Shown: in pieces, positions 36,391 to 45,071 of the stretch
Numbering within the stretch: the first letter of the stretch is position 1
How the letters are laid out: each line of letters starts with the position of its first letter
Notes under the pieces: model-generated
What the model saw: only the letters and a program-made list of their open reading frames with translations
Told to the model about the DNA's origin: nothing
Database searches by the model: none
Made by a program: the position numbers and the translations under genes
NCBI RefSeq assembly: GCF_043643765.1
Contig: NZ_JBHZSP010000011.1
Location: forward strand, 62,001-126,000
Length of the DNA: 64,000 nucleotides
Origin: Marinomonas posidonica_A
Lineage (GTDB): Bacteria > Pseudomonadota > Gammaproteobacteria > Pseudomonadales > Marinomonadaceae
Reading direction: 5' to 3'

Positions 36391-36441
36391 GCCATCTTTT
36401 ATTGTTTAAGCGCCGATAATGACGCCGCAGCATGGCCGACA

Positions 36442-36479
36442 CTTCAGTGATAAACGACTAAAAACCTTTATCACTGAAG
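36442..36479 (+). promoter_or_regulatory. Intercistronic hairpin between binding protein and permease
   Basis: CTTCAGTGATAAA / TTTATCACTGAAG forms a perfect 13-bp stem with a 12-nt loop. No T-run follows, so it is more likely an mRNA-stabilising or attenuating element that keeps the binding protein in excess over the permease. Confidence 0.7.
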
Positions 36480-36504
36480 CATTCTTATCATCAACAACTG
36501 AAAT

Positions 36505-37314
36505 ATGATGCCCCTTAAAAAGACCTTAGATCGCACCCCTTGGTGGCTTGTTGCTACTATTATCATAGGCATAGTCTTGCTCTGGAACATGGTAGCAAAC
36601 CACAGCTATCAAAAGATCGCAGGCGCATTAAGTAACGGATTATTGACCACCATTGGCGTAACCTTAGTCGCTTTCCTATTAGCCAGCGCCATAGGCTTGA
36701 TCATCGCCCTAGCCGGTTTTTCAAAATGGCGCATTTTGCGAGAATTCGCTCGTTTTTATGTGGAAATATTTCGTGGCATTCCTGTATTAGTATTGCTGTT
36801 TTATATCGCCTTCGTTGGGGCAAGCGAAATGGTCCATCTCTATAATTGGCTATTACAATGGCCCATTGAAGCTGGCTGGCTGGAAAGCGCTAGAACCCGT
36901 GACTTCGACATGCTCTGGCGTGCTATTTTAGCCTTATCCATCAGTTACAGTGCCTTTATTGCGGAAGTCTTTCGCGCCGGTATTCAAGAGGTCAGCAAAG
37001 GCCAAATCGAAGCCGCACAATCCCTTGGTTTGTCTAGCTGGTTGCGATTCCGATTGATCATCTTGCCACAAGCCATGCGTAAGATTCTTCCTCCGTTAGG
37101 TAATGATTTTGTTGCCATGATTAAAGATTCTGCTTTGGTCTCTGTTCTCGGCGTACAAGACATCACCCAGCTCGCCAAGGTCTACAGTTCGTCGACCTTT
37201 CAGTTCTTTGAGACCTACAACGTGGTGGCCTTCATGTACCTAACCCTGACGCTCAGTTTATCCTTATTAATTCGAGCTTTTGAGGCCCATTTACGACGCA
37301 ATGATCATCATTAA
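36505..37314 (+). CDS. Amino-acid ABC transporter permease (HisM/GlnP family)
   Basis: The 269-aa protein has about five to six membrane helices. It carries the cytoplasmic EAA loop EVFRAGIQEVSKGQIEAAQS that contacts the ATPase. The region between the first helix and the rest (KIAGALSNGLLTTIGVTLVAF) is the standard start of the permease core. No ATPase gene follows; the next gene is an AbiV-type gene on the opposite strand. A shared ATPase encoded elsewhere is therefore needed. Confidence 0.92.
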   Translation: MMPLKKTLDRTPWWLVATIIIGIVLLWNMVANHSYQKIAGALSNGLLTTIGVTLVAFLLASAIGLIIALAGFSKWRILREFARFYVEIFRGIPVLVLLFYIAFVGASEMVHLYNWLLQWPIEAGWLESARTRDFDMLWRAILALSISYSAFIAEVFRAGIQEVSKGQIEAAQSLGLSSWLRFRLIILPQAMRKILPPLGNDFVAMIKDSALVSVLGVQDITQLAKVYSSSTFQFFETYNVVAFMYLTLTLSLSLLIRAFEAHLRRNDHH

Positions 37315-37393
37315 ACCATGGAAACCGCTCGCAAAGATGCAAACACTCTCATACGGCCCTATTCAGATAAGCAGGCGAACCATCTTGTTTATG

Positions 37394-38029
37394 TCATTGC
37401 TCAGAATGCTTCACTAAAAAAGACACCACATTTTTAATCAATGCTTTTTTATCTTCGAAGCTCATATTATTAGCTGCGGGAGAATCGGCTCTCTTGCGGT
37501 CTTTTAACGTGGATAATTTTCTTATTTTAGCTTGGGCGGAAGCCTCTTCATCAATCGCGTGACACGCCAACTCAATATTACGCTCGGCCAAACGTTTACT
37601 AATCACTTTTCTGGGATCACTCATTTCGCCATCCACAGCAATATCAACATAAAGAGAGTGACTCTTCATGTTATGTGCTTGATGTGGCAATACCGTCATA
37701 CTCCCAGCCATTTTTATAAAATCGCCTTGCCCTTCTAACAGCGCCGCTAAAATGGAATTTTCGGTGATCTCTTGTTTAAGTTTTAATTGATGATCTTGTA
37801 ATCTCTTCATCGTCATTTTCCAATCCACGTCTATTCCCGATGCAATCCTAAGCGCCGTGGCATACAAAATCTTACTCATTACAATTTCTTCCCTGGCAAT
37901 ATGAGAAAGCGTGTAAGAACGAGCAAAGGCTTTATGCTCAAACAAAACTTCAGACTCTTTTAATAACGCCTTAGCATTTACGATGAGAGCCAGCATATAT
38001 TCATCAATTTGATTAAGGTTGAATGACAT
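37394..38029 (-). CDS. AbiV-family abortive infection protein (HEPN type)
   Basis: The 211-aa all-helical protein fits the AbiV family. It has an N-terminal helix pair with ALLKESEVLFEHKAFARSYTLSHIAREEIVMSK (two separate conserved stretches around FARS and REE), a central KSHSLYVDIA like the family's R/KxxxLYVD motif, and a Lys-rich C-terminus. AbiV was described in Lactococcus as a phage-resistance protein that binds a phage product and stops translation; members carry HEPN-like folds. The start at 38029 is preferred because GGGAGAG lies 5 nt upstream; the frame extends 9 codons further. It stands alone at the boundary of the F420 block. Confidence 0.75.
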   Translation of the reverse strand: MSFNLNQIDEYMLALIVNAKALLKESEVLFEHKAFARSYTLSHIAREEIVMSKILYATALRIASGIDVDWKMTMKRLQDHQLKLKQEITENSILAALLEGQGDFIKMAGSMTVLPHQAHNMKSHSLYVDIAVDGEMSDPRKVISKRLAERNIELACHAIDEEASAQAKIRKLSTLKDRKRADSPAANNMSFEDKKALIKNVVSFLVKHSEQ

Positions 38030-38264
38030 AAGCTCTCCCAAAGTTTTACTTTCCAATCACGGCATACACGGCCATTCTTTCTAAATATTAGTAGAAACAG
38101 CTAATTTTTCCGCTATTTTGACTATTTTTTAAACACCCCGATACAACACAAGCCAACCGTAAACTGAACCTTTATCCACTAAAGACATCGTTATTCATTG
38201 ATCTTAAAAAGGCTTTAGAACGTCCACACAAACAAGTTCAAGATAAGAGACATGTTGGTAAAAC

Positions 38265-38291
38265 AAAAAAGCCAACTCCATGAGTTGGCTA
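38265..38291 (-). terminator. Terminator of the F420 operon
   Basis: AGCCAACTC / GAGTTGGCT with a 3-nt loop is followed on the minus strand by TTTTTTG, directly after the LLM oxidoreductase gene. Confidence 0.9.
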
Positions 38292-38314
38292 TTTTCGCCT
38301 TTTAAGGTCATTCA

Positions 38315-39316
38315 TTAACGAAATTTTGGAATAATCTCAGCACCGTATTTAGCAATAATTTCTTCTTCATCACCGCTGTCTAGATAGATGTTGAACTGCG
38401 TGGTTCCCGCCACTTCAAGATCTTTGATCTTAGCGATGTGATCTTCTGGTGTACCTAATACACAGAAGCTTTTCACTATATCTTCGGTAATGAAATCTAA
38501 GAATGGGTTGTCGCTTTGACCATGTTTCGAGTAATCGTAGCCACGACGTTTTTCGATGTAATCCGTTAAGCTTTTTGGCACTAAGCCTGAATCACTACCG
38601 TATTTCTCAACAATATCTGCCACATGGTTACCCACCATAGCAGGGAACCATTTGGTGTGTTCAATACAGTAATCCATGTCACCAAAGTAAGCGGGGGCGG
38701 CAGCTTGAACTTTGAAGTTAGACATATCACGACCGGCTTCGTTACCCGCGGCAATGGCCTGATCTTTAAACCATTTCACCAAGTCTGGATCGCCAATTTG
38801 CAGGATCAAACCATCTCCAACTTGCCCTGCGGTTGCTAAGGCTTTTGGCCCATAAGCACCAATCCAAACAGGCAATTCATAACCTGTCGCCCAAGGCAAT
38901 TTGACCGGCTCTGGGCATTCGCCGTATTCCACTTCTTCCCCTCGGACCATGGCTTTAACTTTCGTGGTAAATTCCGCCAAACGAGCCAATGTGGCCGGTT
39001 TTTTTCCCATCACCCGCATGGATGAATCACCACGTCCTAAACCGATATCAAAACGCCCATTACTTTGATGCGCTAAGCTGGCGTATAAGCTCGCAGACAA
39101 AGACCAATCACGAATATTAGGGTTGGTCACACAAGGACCAAATCGCATGTTTGTAGTGTGTTCCATACACATGGCCATGGCGACAAACGATTCACGCCAT
39201 AAAATGTGAGAATCGTAAAACCAACAGTAAGTAAAACCTGCTTCCTCAGCCTGACGTACCAAACTGCGTGCCCGATCTGGGCTGACAAAGCCTTTAAAGG
39301 TGATGCCGAATTCCAT
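38315..39316 (-). CDS. F420-dependent LLM-class oxidoreductase
   Basis: The 333-aa protein is a luciferase-like monooxygenase-fold TIM barrel of the F420 branch, close in pattern to methylene-tetrahydromethanopterin reductase (Mer). It has an N-terminal MEFGITFKGFVSPDRARSL, an RFDIGLGRGDSSMRVMGK phosphate-site segment and a PVWIGAYGPKALATAGQ strand. I recall a named subfamily from Colwellia ('CPS_4043 family') that looks the same. It is the last gene of the cof operon, 53 bp after npdG. It lies beside dihydropyrimidinase and ureidopropionase genes with no dihydropyrimidine dehydrogenase. I infer that it reduces uracil/thymine with F420H2; the substrate is not proven. There is no tetrahydromethanopterin pathway in view. 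Confidence 0.85.
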   Translation of the reverse strand: MEFGITFKGFVSPDRARSLVRQAEEAGFTYCWFYDSHILWRESFVAMAMCMEHTTNMRFGPCVTNPNIRDWSLSASLYASLAHQSNGRFDIGLGRGDSSMRVMGKKPATLARLAEFTTKVKAMVRGEEVEYGECPEPVKLPWATGYELPVWIGAYGPKALATAGQVGDGLILQIGDPDLVKWFKDQAIAAGNEAGRDMSNFKVQAAAPAYFGDMDYCIEHTKWFPAMVGNHVADIVEKYGSDSGLVPKSLTDYIEKRRGYDYSKHGQSDNPFLDFITEDIVKSFCVLGTPEDHIAKIKDLEVAGTTQFNIYLDSGDEEEIIAKYGAEIIPKFR

Positions 39317-39369
39317 AGTAAGTTCCTCTTGTGATCATTTTTAGTATGAGTTTTTTGTAAGATAAAACC

Positions 39370-40062
39370 TTAATGCGCCTGCTCTGGTGGGCAAATGCGC
39401 ACCCCTGCATGGGAAAAAGGCACATCCTTTGAAATGTTCAGACGAATCAGAATGGGCGTTAACGCCTCGATGCATCGAGCGCTCTCAGCCAACCCTGCGT
39501 TATAGGCTTGCGTACCCATGGTTTGGCATAATTGGATCACCCGTTTTTTCGCTGCCAAATCATTGCCACAGACTAGAATGTCGCAATTAATGGGACGCGC
39601 TAAATCGTTTAGCGTAATGGCGGACACATTATGCAGCGCACCGACTACCGGTATATCATCGCCTAACAAGGCTTGCGCGGCTTCCGTCACCGAACCTTCA
39701 ACCGGCATATCTACGGCTTTTGGGTTGCCCGGTGCAAGAGGCACAACAATGTCCACTAGGGTTTTGCCGATTAATGACGAAGCCAACGCTGTTAAGGTCT
39801 CATCGTGACCCGCATACGGCACAGATAGAATCACCAAATCGTCAGCCGTTTTGGTTGCTGTTACCATATCGGCGCCCGTTATATGAGCGTTTACACCCAA
39901 CACATTGAGCTGTTCCGTTAATTCACTGGCGGTCTGTTGAGCTTTACTGGCGTCTCTCGACCCAAGCACAATATGAACACCAGCCTGTGCTAAACGCAGG
40001 GCTAACCCCTTACCTTGTGGACCGGTGCCACCTAAAATAGCGACTGTGTTATCTTCACTCAT
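39370..40062 (-). CDS. npdG: NADPH:F420 oxidoreductase
   Basis: NpdG (Fno) passes hydride between NADP(H) and F420. The 230-aa protein starts with a Rossmann GGTGPQGKGLALRLAQAG followed by GSRDASKA, whose Ser-Arg pair suits the NADPH 2'-phosphate. A C-terminal F420-side domain ends in LIRLNISKDVPFSHAGVRI. Its start overlaps the cofE stop by 4 bp. In this operon it is expected to regenerate F420H2 from NADPH for the LLM enzyme. Confidence 0.92.
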   Translation of the reverse strand: MSEDNTVAILGGTGPQGKGLALRLAQAGVHIVLGSRDASKAQQTASELTEQLNVLGVNAHITGADMVTATKTADDLVILSVPYAGHDETLTALASSLIGKTLVDIVVPLAPGNPKAVDMPVEGSVTEAAQALLGDDIPVVGALHNVSAITLNDLARPINCDILVCGNDLAAKKRVIQLCQTMGTQAYNAGLAESARCIEALTPILIRLNISKDVPFSHAGVRICPPEQAH

Positions 40063-40832
40063 CTAAATAAATCCTCATTATGTGAACGGATAAGGTCTCG
40101 ACTTGAGCTCTGTGTTTTTGGCCAATTTAAGCCTCGAAAAAGAATCACTGGGGACTTGGCACTTTTTTCCATTAAAAGACCGGACGCAGCCGCCAGCTCG
40201 TCGGCGAACGCTGGAGCGGTAACACTCAGTGGGCGACCAAAGGCATCGATTTCTCCTAGCATGTGCATAACCCCAGGAACATTGGCGAGACCGATTGCCA
40301 CATTGGTTTGACCTAAGCGCCAAGGGCGACCAAAGGTATCGCTGATCACCACACCTAACTCACATTGAAAATGTGCTTCTAAGCGCTGACATAATGCGGT
40401 CGCACTTTTATCTGGATCTTCGGGCAATAAAATCAGCTGCCCAGGATGATCCGCATTGGATTCATCCACTGCGGCATTGGCACAGATATAGCCTTTTTTG
40501 TGCTCTGCGATCAGCACACCTTCTTGCTGATCTGGTCGTTTCATTGCCCGAACGATACGATTCGACTGAGACAAGATAACTTCTACTTTACGTGGGTCTT
40601 TGTTCACGGTTTTCGCCAGCTCAATGGCTTCGTTACTAGGCGTTACATCGGATAAGTAGACACAAGCCCCTTCTGTTTTGGACACCACCTTGTGTGCAAC
40701 CACTAAGATGTCGCCCTGCTGCAAACCTTGGTTTTGTGTCGATAAGGTATCAATAATGCTCTGCGCCAGATCATCACCAGGTTGAAAATCCGGTAACCCC
40801 ATCAAACGTGACATAGTCATAGAATCAGGCAT
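40059..40832 (-). CDS. cofE: Coenzyme F420-0:L-glutamate ligase
   Basis: CofE adds the gamma-linked glutamate tail to F420-0 using GTP. The family features DILVVAHKVVSKTEG, ISDTFGRPWRLGQTNVAIG and DELAAASGLLMEK are present. The start at 40832 gives 257 aa and an 8-bp overlap with cofC; a 33-codon extension upstream lies wholly inside cofC and is unlikely. The protein lacks the C-terminal FMN nitroreductase-like domain of actinobacterial FbiB, which reduces dehydro-F420. Confidence 0.93.
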   Translation of the reverse strand: MPDSMTMSRLMGLPDFQPGDDLAQSIIDTLSTQNQGLQQGDILVVAHKVVSKTEGACVYLSDVTPSNEAIELAKTVNKDPRKVEVILSQSNRIVRAMKRPDQQEGVLIAEHKKGYICANAAVDESNADHPGQLILLPEDPDKSATALCQRLEAHFQCELGVVISDTFGRPWRLGQTNVAIGLANVPGVMHMLGEIDAFGRPLSVTAPAFADELAAASGLLMEKSAKSPVILFRGLNWPKTQSSSRDLIRSHNEDLFR

Positions 40833-41496
40833 ATCTGACCGCCTTAACGGAAGCAATGAGAGACTTATGCCAGAACTGGAAACGCTCAGGTTGACGGCGT
40901 GATGCCAGCGACAAGTCTTCCTTTTGATCAATGTCTAACGACAGGTGAGTCAAATGCAAGCTACGACAGCTGAGTTGCTGCATTTGCGCATTGGTTTGAT
41001 GGGCCACTGCAGAGTGACAACCGTACTCGAATTCAATGGCATCAGGCGGAGAAGTGAATAAAGCATTGGTCCCTCCATCTTTGGCCACGGCAATCACCAC
41101 CTGAGCTTCCAACCCTGCGGTTAACAAGGCTTGAATCTCTGATTTTTCCAACATAGCGATGTCACTCGGGATGATCAATTGGCCATCGTAGCCGGACTGC
41201 TTTACCCAATCGCAGGCAAACCGTAAAGCGCCATTTAAGCCCCTTTCACCGTCATCAAACAGACTGTTCGCTTGATAATCTTGCGCCAACCGAAGGACAT
41301 CCAGCGACTCACTCACCACCAACACATCTAACTCAGGAAAATGCTGCTGGAAAAACTGCAAAGTCGTTTCAAACAAACTGAGTGACAAGCTCTCTCGCGC
41401 CTCAGCTGGCAAGTTCGAAGACAAACGCTGCTTTCCTTTAGCCGGTGATTTCATTGGAATCACCACACATAGATTGTTTACTTTTGGTTTCATCAA
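40825..41496 (-). CDS. cofC: Phospholactate (or analogue) guanylyltransferase
   Basis: CofC activates 2-phospho-L-lactate, phosphoenolpyruvate or 3-phosphoglycerate with GTP, to supply the side chain that CofD transfers to Fo. The 223-aa protein shows the nucleotidyltransferase VVIPMKSPAKGKQRLSS loop, IIPSDIAML (metal Asp) and KDGGTNALFTSPP. Which of the three substrates is used cannot be read by eye. It overlaps cofD by 4 bp. Confidence 0.92.
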   Translation of the reverse strand: MMKPKVNNLCVVIPMKSPAKGKQRLSSNLPAEARESLSLSLFETTLQFFQQHFPELDVLVVSESLDVLRLAQDYQANSLFDDGERGLNGALRFACDWVKQSGYDGQLIIPSDIAMLEKSEIQALLTAGLEAQVVIAVAKDGGTNALFTSPPDAIEFEYGCHSAVAHQTNAQMQQLSCRSLHLTHLSLDIDQKEDLSLASRRQPERFQFWHKSLIASVKAVRYA

Positions 41497-42452
41497 GCGG
41501 CCCTCTTTGCCTGTTTATCTAATGCAAAAGCCACCACTTGATCGAGCAAGTTCACTTTGTCATCACGCTCTTTCATCAAGGTTGGTGTCACTAAGACATC
41601 CACGCCTTGAGCCAGCAACCAGTCAGCTTCTTGTGCATCTTGCAGGTCGATCACCATGCCATCTAAAAAACCTTGGTAAGAATCGTAGATGCCTTTTGAA
41701 TCGACGCTCTTCCCTTCGCTTAACAGCATTTTGTCTGCGGGACCTTTAACCGTTTTTCCACCGATCAAGGGTGAAATAGCCACAACATAAGCGTCACTGT
41801 CGATAACGGCTTGACGAATATCAGGGATGGACAGAATGGCTCCGATGCTAACCACAGGATTACTGGGGGCAATGACAATGACATCACTGGCTAATAATTG
41901 AGCTAAGGCGGCGGCATTGGGTGTCGCGTGATCCGCCCCTTGATAAGCCACTTCAATCACGTCTGGTTGACAATGTTCGCGAACAAAAAATTCTTGAAAA
42001 GACAGCCAACCAGAGGGCGTCTTAACACGAGTCTGCAGCGTATCATCCGTCGGTAATAAAATCGGCAGATTCACCCCATGTCGCGTTGCTAACCTTTGAG
42101 CAATCTCACTCATGCTGACGCCTTGCTTTCTCAGCTGAGTGCGATAAATGTGCGTCGCCAGATCCAAATCGCCTAAGGTCATCCAAGTATCTTGGCCCAA
42201 CGCCGCAAGCTCTTTTAGTGTTTGATGGCTTTCGCCTTTACGCCCCCAACCTTGCTGACGATCTATTTGATCACCAAGGGAATAGATCAAGGTATCAATG
42301 TCTGGGGAGACCCAAAGCCCATGAAATTCATCGTCATCGGCGACGTTTCCAATCACTTTTGCTGCCTGTGAATAATGTCCAAATGCCAGCCCTTCTGCTG
42401 CTTTGGCACCTCCTACTCCGCCGGCTAATAAGGTGATATTTAACCCCGCCAT
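41493..42452 (-). CDS. cofD: 2-phospho-L-lactate transferase
   Basis: CofD transfers the activated three-carbon phosphate unit to Fo, making F420-0 (or dehydro-F420-0). The 319-aa protein starts with the LAGGVGGAKAAEGLA loop and contains VIGNVADDDEFHGLWVSPDIDT and VIAPSNPVVSIGAIL, all typical. Its ATG overlaps the cofH stop by 1 bp. Confidence 0.95.
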   Translation of the reverse strand: MAGLNITLLAGGVGGAKAAEGLAFGHYSQAAKVIGNVADDDEFHGLWVSPDIDTLIYSLGDQIDRQQGWGRKGESHQTLKELAALGQDTWMTLGDLDLATHIYRTQLRKQGVSMSEIAQRLATRHGVNLPILLPTDDTLQTRVKTPSGWLSFQEFFVREHCQPDVIEVAYQGADHATPNAAALAQLLASDVIVIAPSNPVVSIGAILSIPDIRQAVIDSDAYVVAISPLIGGKTVKGPADKMLLSEGKSVDSKGIYDSYQGFLDGMVIDLQDAQEADWLLAQGVDVLVTPTLMKERDDKVNLLDQVVAFALDKQAKRAA

Positions 42453-43666
42453 TACGCCACTCCTTGAATCGCTATACGATTCGGCTGCACTGGATCTTGG
42501 GTATAATCTCTCACCGTCTGGTACTTGGTATTACGCTGAATCGCAGTTAGCCCCGCCGCTTCAATATTAGCCACCATGTCTTCTGGCATCACTTCCTGAC
42601 CATGCGTCGCGCCAGCCGCACGAGAAATGCTTTCATTCATTAAGGTGCCGCCCAGATCATTGGCGCCGGAACGTAACATTTGAGCTGCAACATCCGGCCC
42701 CATTTTCACCCACGAAGCTTGGATATTGTCGATATAGCCTTGCAACATAAGACGAGCAATGGCGTGCATTTTAAAATGTTCATCTCGAGTTGGTCCGGGA
42801 CGAACTTTATCTGGGTTATCTTTATATAAACGGGTTTCATAATGGATGAAACCAAGTGGCACAAATTCGGTAAAACCGCCGGTGTCTTTTTGAATATCGC
42901 GCAGCAATTTGAGGTGATTCGCCCAATGAATCGGCTGATCCACATGACCGTACATAATGGTAGACGTTGTCGGCACACCCACTGAATGCGCAGCACGTAT
43001 AATGCGTACCCACTCTTCTGTGGTGAGTTTGTTTTTAGTCAGCTGTTTACGCACTTCCGTATCCAAAATTTCCGCCGCGGTGCCTGGCATAGAACCTAAA
43101 CCCAATGTTTTTAACTCAGACAAAAACACCTCCGGTTCAAGGCGAGCTTTTTTACAGCCATACCAAATTTCAAACGGTGAAAACGCATGGATGTGAATCT
43201 CAGGGACACGTTTTTTGACGGCAATGACCAGATTCCGGTAATAATCTGCGTCTATGTCTGGGTGCAAACCGCCTTGAATACAAACCTCGGTAGCGCCACG
43301 CTGCCAAGCCTCTTCAGCACGGTCAGCTACTTGCTCCACCGTTAAAAACTCCGCGTCTTTACTGCCTTTTTCCGTCGCAAAGTTACAAAAGCGACAGCCC
43401 ATGTAACAGACATTGGTAAAATTAATATTGCGAGTCACCACAAAGCTACCGGTATTACCCACACGCTGTTCTCGCACCTGGTCGGCCGCCGCTAACACGG
43501 CTTGCGCTTCGTCACCTTCGGTTGCAAATAACACACAGGCTTCGTCAACACTCAGCTCCTCGCCCAAAATCGCTTTATTCAAAATTGTCTGAACCGCCAA
43601 ATTCAGCGGGTGGGATCTAACAATCGTCTCAGGGATCGGGGTTTCATTGATGGTATTTAGACTCAT
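42452..43666 (-). CDS. cofH: Fo synthase subunit CofH (radical SAM)
   Basis: CofH is the radical-SAM enzyme that joins tyrosine with the ribityl-diaminouracil intermediate of flavin synthesis. The CxxxCxxC cluster motif is intact (Cys87, Cys91, Cys94 in CYMGCRFC), with start at 43666. The frame extends eight codons further, but the ATG at 43666 forms an ATGA overlap with cofG. CofG and CofH are separate proteins here, whereas actinobacteria fuse them as FbiC. Confidence 0.95.
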   Translation of the reverse strand: MSLNTINETPIPETIVRSHPLNLAVQTILNKAILGEELSVDEACVLFATEGDEAQAVLAAADQVREQRVGNTGSFVVTRNINFTNVCYMGCRFCNFATEKGSKDAEFLTVEQVADRAEEAWQRGATEVCIQGGLHPDIDADYYRNLVIAVKKRVPEIHIHAFSPFEIWYGCKKARLEPEVFLSELKTLGLGSMPGTAAEILDTEVRKQLTKNKLTTEEWVRIIRAAHSVGVPTTSTIMYGHVDQPIHWANHLKLLRDIQKDTGGFTEFVPLGFIHYETRLYKDNPDKVRPGPTRDEHFKMHAIARLMLQGYIDNIQASWVKMGPDVAAQMLRSGANDLGGTLMNESISRAAGATHGQEVMPEDMVANIEAAGLTAIQRNTKYQTVRDYTQDPVQPNRIAIQGVA

Positions 43667-44811
43667 GCGACAAGTCCTCCTGTAGCACAAAGAGAGTGAG
43701 CAGATGACGAATATGACGCCGATATGGACGCCACTCGCTGTATTAGGTTTTCCGTCAGGTATTTGCCCTGCGCTTGCTGATAGCGAGGGTAGATGGTCAG
43801 TCGCTCATGTAATGAATACCCCAAGCCTTCACAGGCTTTCGCGACACTACTGATTTGCGGCCAAGCTCTTTCAGGGTTAATGAAATCTTTGGTCAAAGGA
43901 GAGATCCCCCCCCAATCATTGATGCCAGCATGAAGGTAGCTGCCATATTCTTCTTCTAAATTGGGCGGTGCCTGTAGGCTAATCTCACTCGGCAGAATGA
44001 GTCGTGCCACAGCAATGGTTCGCTTCATGTCATCCAAATCCGGTTCTTGGCAACCCGCCATTTGCGTCCCAGGCTTGGCACGAAAGTTTTGAATAATAAC
44101 TTCTTGAATATGACCGTATGTCAGGTGCCGGTCACGAATGGCCACCAGACTGCGTACTCGGTCTTCCCAACTTTCCCCTATGCCAATCAAAATCCCCGTC
44201 GTAAAGGCGATGTCTAAACGGCCTGCATATTCCAGAGTATTTAGACGTCGCTTTGGCGTTTTATCTGGGCAGGCGTAATGGGCTTGGCCTTGTTTGAGTA
44301 ACTCTGTGGTGACGTTTTCTAACATCATCCCCATACTCGCGGCCACGGGTTTTAGACGTTTCAATTCGGCATAAGTTAAAGCCCCTGCATTCACATGAGG
44401 CAATAGACTGGTGTTATCAAGCACATTGGCACATTGATCATGGAGGTAGTCTAGGGTGTTGTCGTAACCCAACTCAGCCAGTTTATCGCGCGCCTGTTGA
44501 TAACGCAGTTCAGGACGCTCACCCAAACTGAATAACGCCTCTTTGCAATCCAAAGCCGCGCCTTCTTGTGCGGTTTTCAATACTTGCTCAGGCGTCATAT
44601 AGTTCGCGTGAATGGAATCTGGTGATTGAACAAAAGTGCAGTAGCCGCAAGTGTCTCGACACATATTCGTCAAAGGAATAAAGACTTTTTTCGAATAACT
44701 GATGGCATTTCCCCAAGCTTGGTAACGGGTATTTGCCGCCTGTTGGCAGAGTGCGTATAAGTCTGGCCCAGTCGCAAACTCATAAGATATGGCTTCGGTA
44801 ACAGAGATCAT
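43663..44811 (-). CDS. cofG: Fo synthase subunit CofG (radical SAM)
   Basis: CofG closes the deazaflavin ring to give Fo. The cluster motif CRDTCGYC supplies Cys51, Cys55 and Cys58. The start at 44811 has GGAG 6 nt upstream and gives 382 aa; the longer frame to 44874 runs through the putative operator and lacks a ribosome-binding site. It is the first gene of a seven-gene operon with 1-8 bp overlaps through npdG. Confidence 0.95.
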   Translation of the reverse strand: MISVTEAISYEFATGPDLYALCQQAANTRYQAWGNAISYSKKVFIPLTNMCRDTCGYCTFVQSPDSIHANYMTPEQVLKTAQEGAALDCKEALFSLGERPELRYQQARDKLAELGYDNTLDYLHDQCANVLDNTSLLPHVNAGALTYAELKRLKPVAASMGMMLENVTTELLKQGQAHYACPDKTPKRRLNTLEYAGRLDIAFTTGILIGIGESWEDRVRSLVAIRDRHLTYGHIQEVIIQNFRAKPGTQMAGCQEPDLDDMKRTIAVARLILPSEISLQAPPNLEEEYGSYLHAGINDWGGISPLTKDFINPERAWPQISSVAKACEGLGYSLHERLTIYPRYQQAQGKYLTENLIQRVASISASYSSSAHSLCATGGLVA

Positions 44812-44844
44812 ATTCACTCCACTCAAGGTCAGGAAATTAACTTT

Positions 44845-44860
44845 TTTACCATTTGGTATA
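44845..44860. promoter_or_regulatory. RutR-like operator upstream of cofG
   Basis: TTTACCATTTGGTATA is a near-palindrome ending 34 bp before the cofG start. It differs from the site upstream of the amidohydrolase at two positions. It resembles the E. coli RutR box TTGACCAnnTGGTCAA (recalled) with the inner ACCAnnTGGT kept. Confidence 0.75.
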
Positions 44861-44900
44861 AAAATTAATAACAAGCATTTTGGTGGTAGTAAATTGTTTT

Positions 44901-44925
44901 TTTTAGTGCAAATTGCGCACTAAAA
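44901..44925. promoter_or_regulatory. Inverted repeat TTTTAGTGC–N7–GCACTAAAA
   Basis: A perfect 9-bp inverted repeat about 90 bp upstream of the cofG start. No T-run follows it in a useful position, so an operator is more likely than a terminator. The protein that binds is unknown. Confidence 0.5.
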
Positions 44926-44944
44926 TTGCGCCATTAAATTAAAG

Positions 44945-44970
44945 TTTAGTTAAACAAAAAGTTAACTAAA
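44945..44970. promoter_or_regulatory. Inverted repeat TTTAGTTAA–N8–TTAACTAAA
   Basis: A second perfect 9-bp inverted repeat in the cofG upstream region. It shares its outer TTTAGT/ACTAAA arms with the repeat at 44901-44925, which suggests two sites for one dimeric regulator. Confidence 0.5.
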
Positions 44971-45071
44971 TGGTTAAGATCATGAAAAGACGTACTTTTT
45001 TGAAGGTTTTAGGCTGACTATTTTTTCACCAGCCGAGTGGGAATATGAAAGAAATGAAGTAAGAAAGAATT

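Noticed and set aside
38315..39316. LLM enzyme as a RutA-type pyrimidine monooxygenase
   Set aside because: RutA uses reduced FMN and O2 and gives ureidoacrylate, which needs RutB. Here the partners are dihydropyrimidinase and an M20 amidase, and the sequence follows the F420/Mer branch.
39370..44811. F420 operon as methanogen-like C1 metabolism
   Set aside because: No tetrahydromethanopterin synthesis or other C1-transfer genes are present; similarity of the LLM protein to Mer is family-level.
44901..44925. NtrC site or terminator upstream of cofG
   Set aside because: NtrC sites have GCAC...GTGC, whereas this repeat is GTGC...GCAC. The T-run is on the wrong side for a terminator on either strand.
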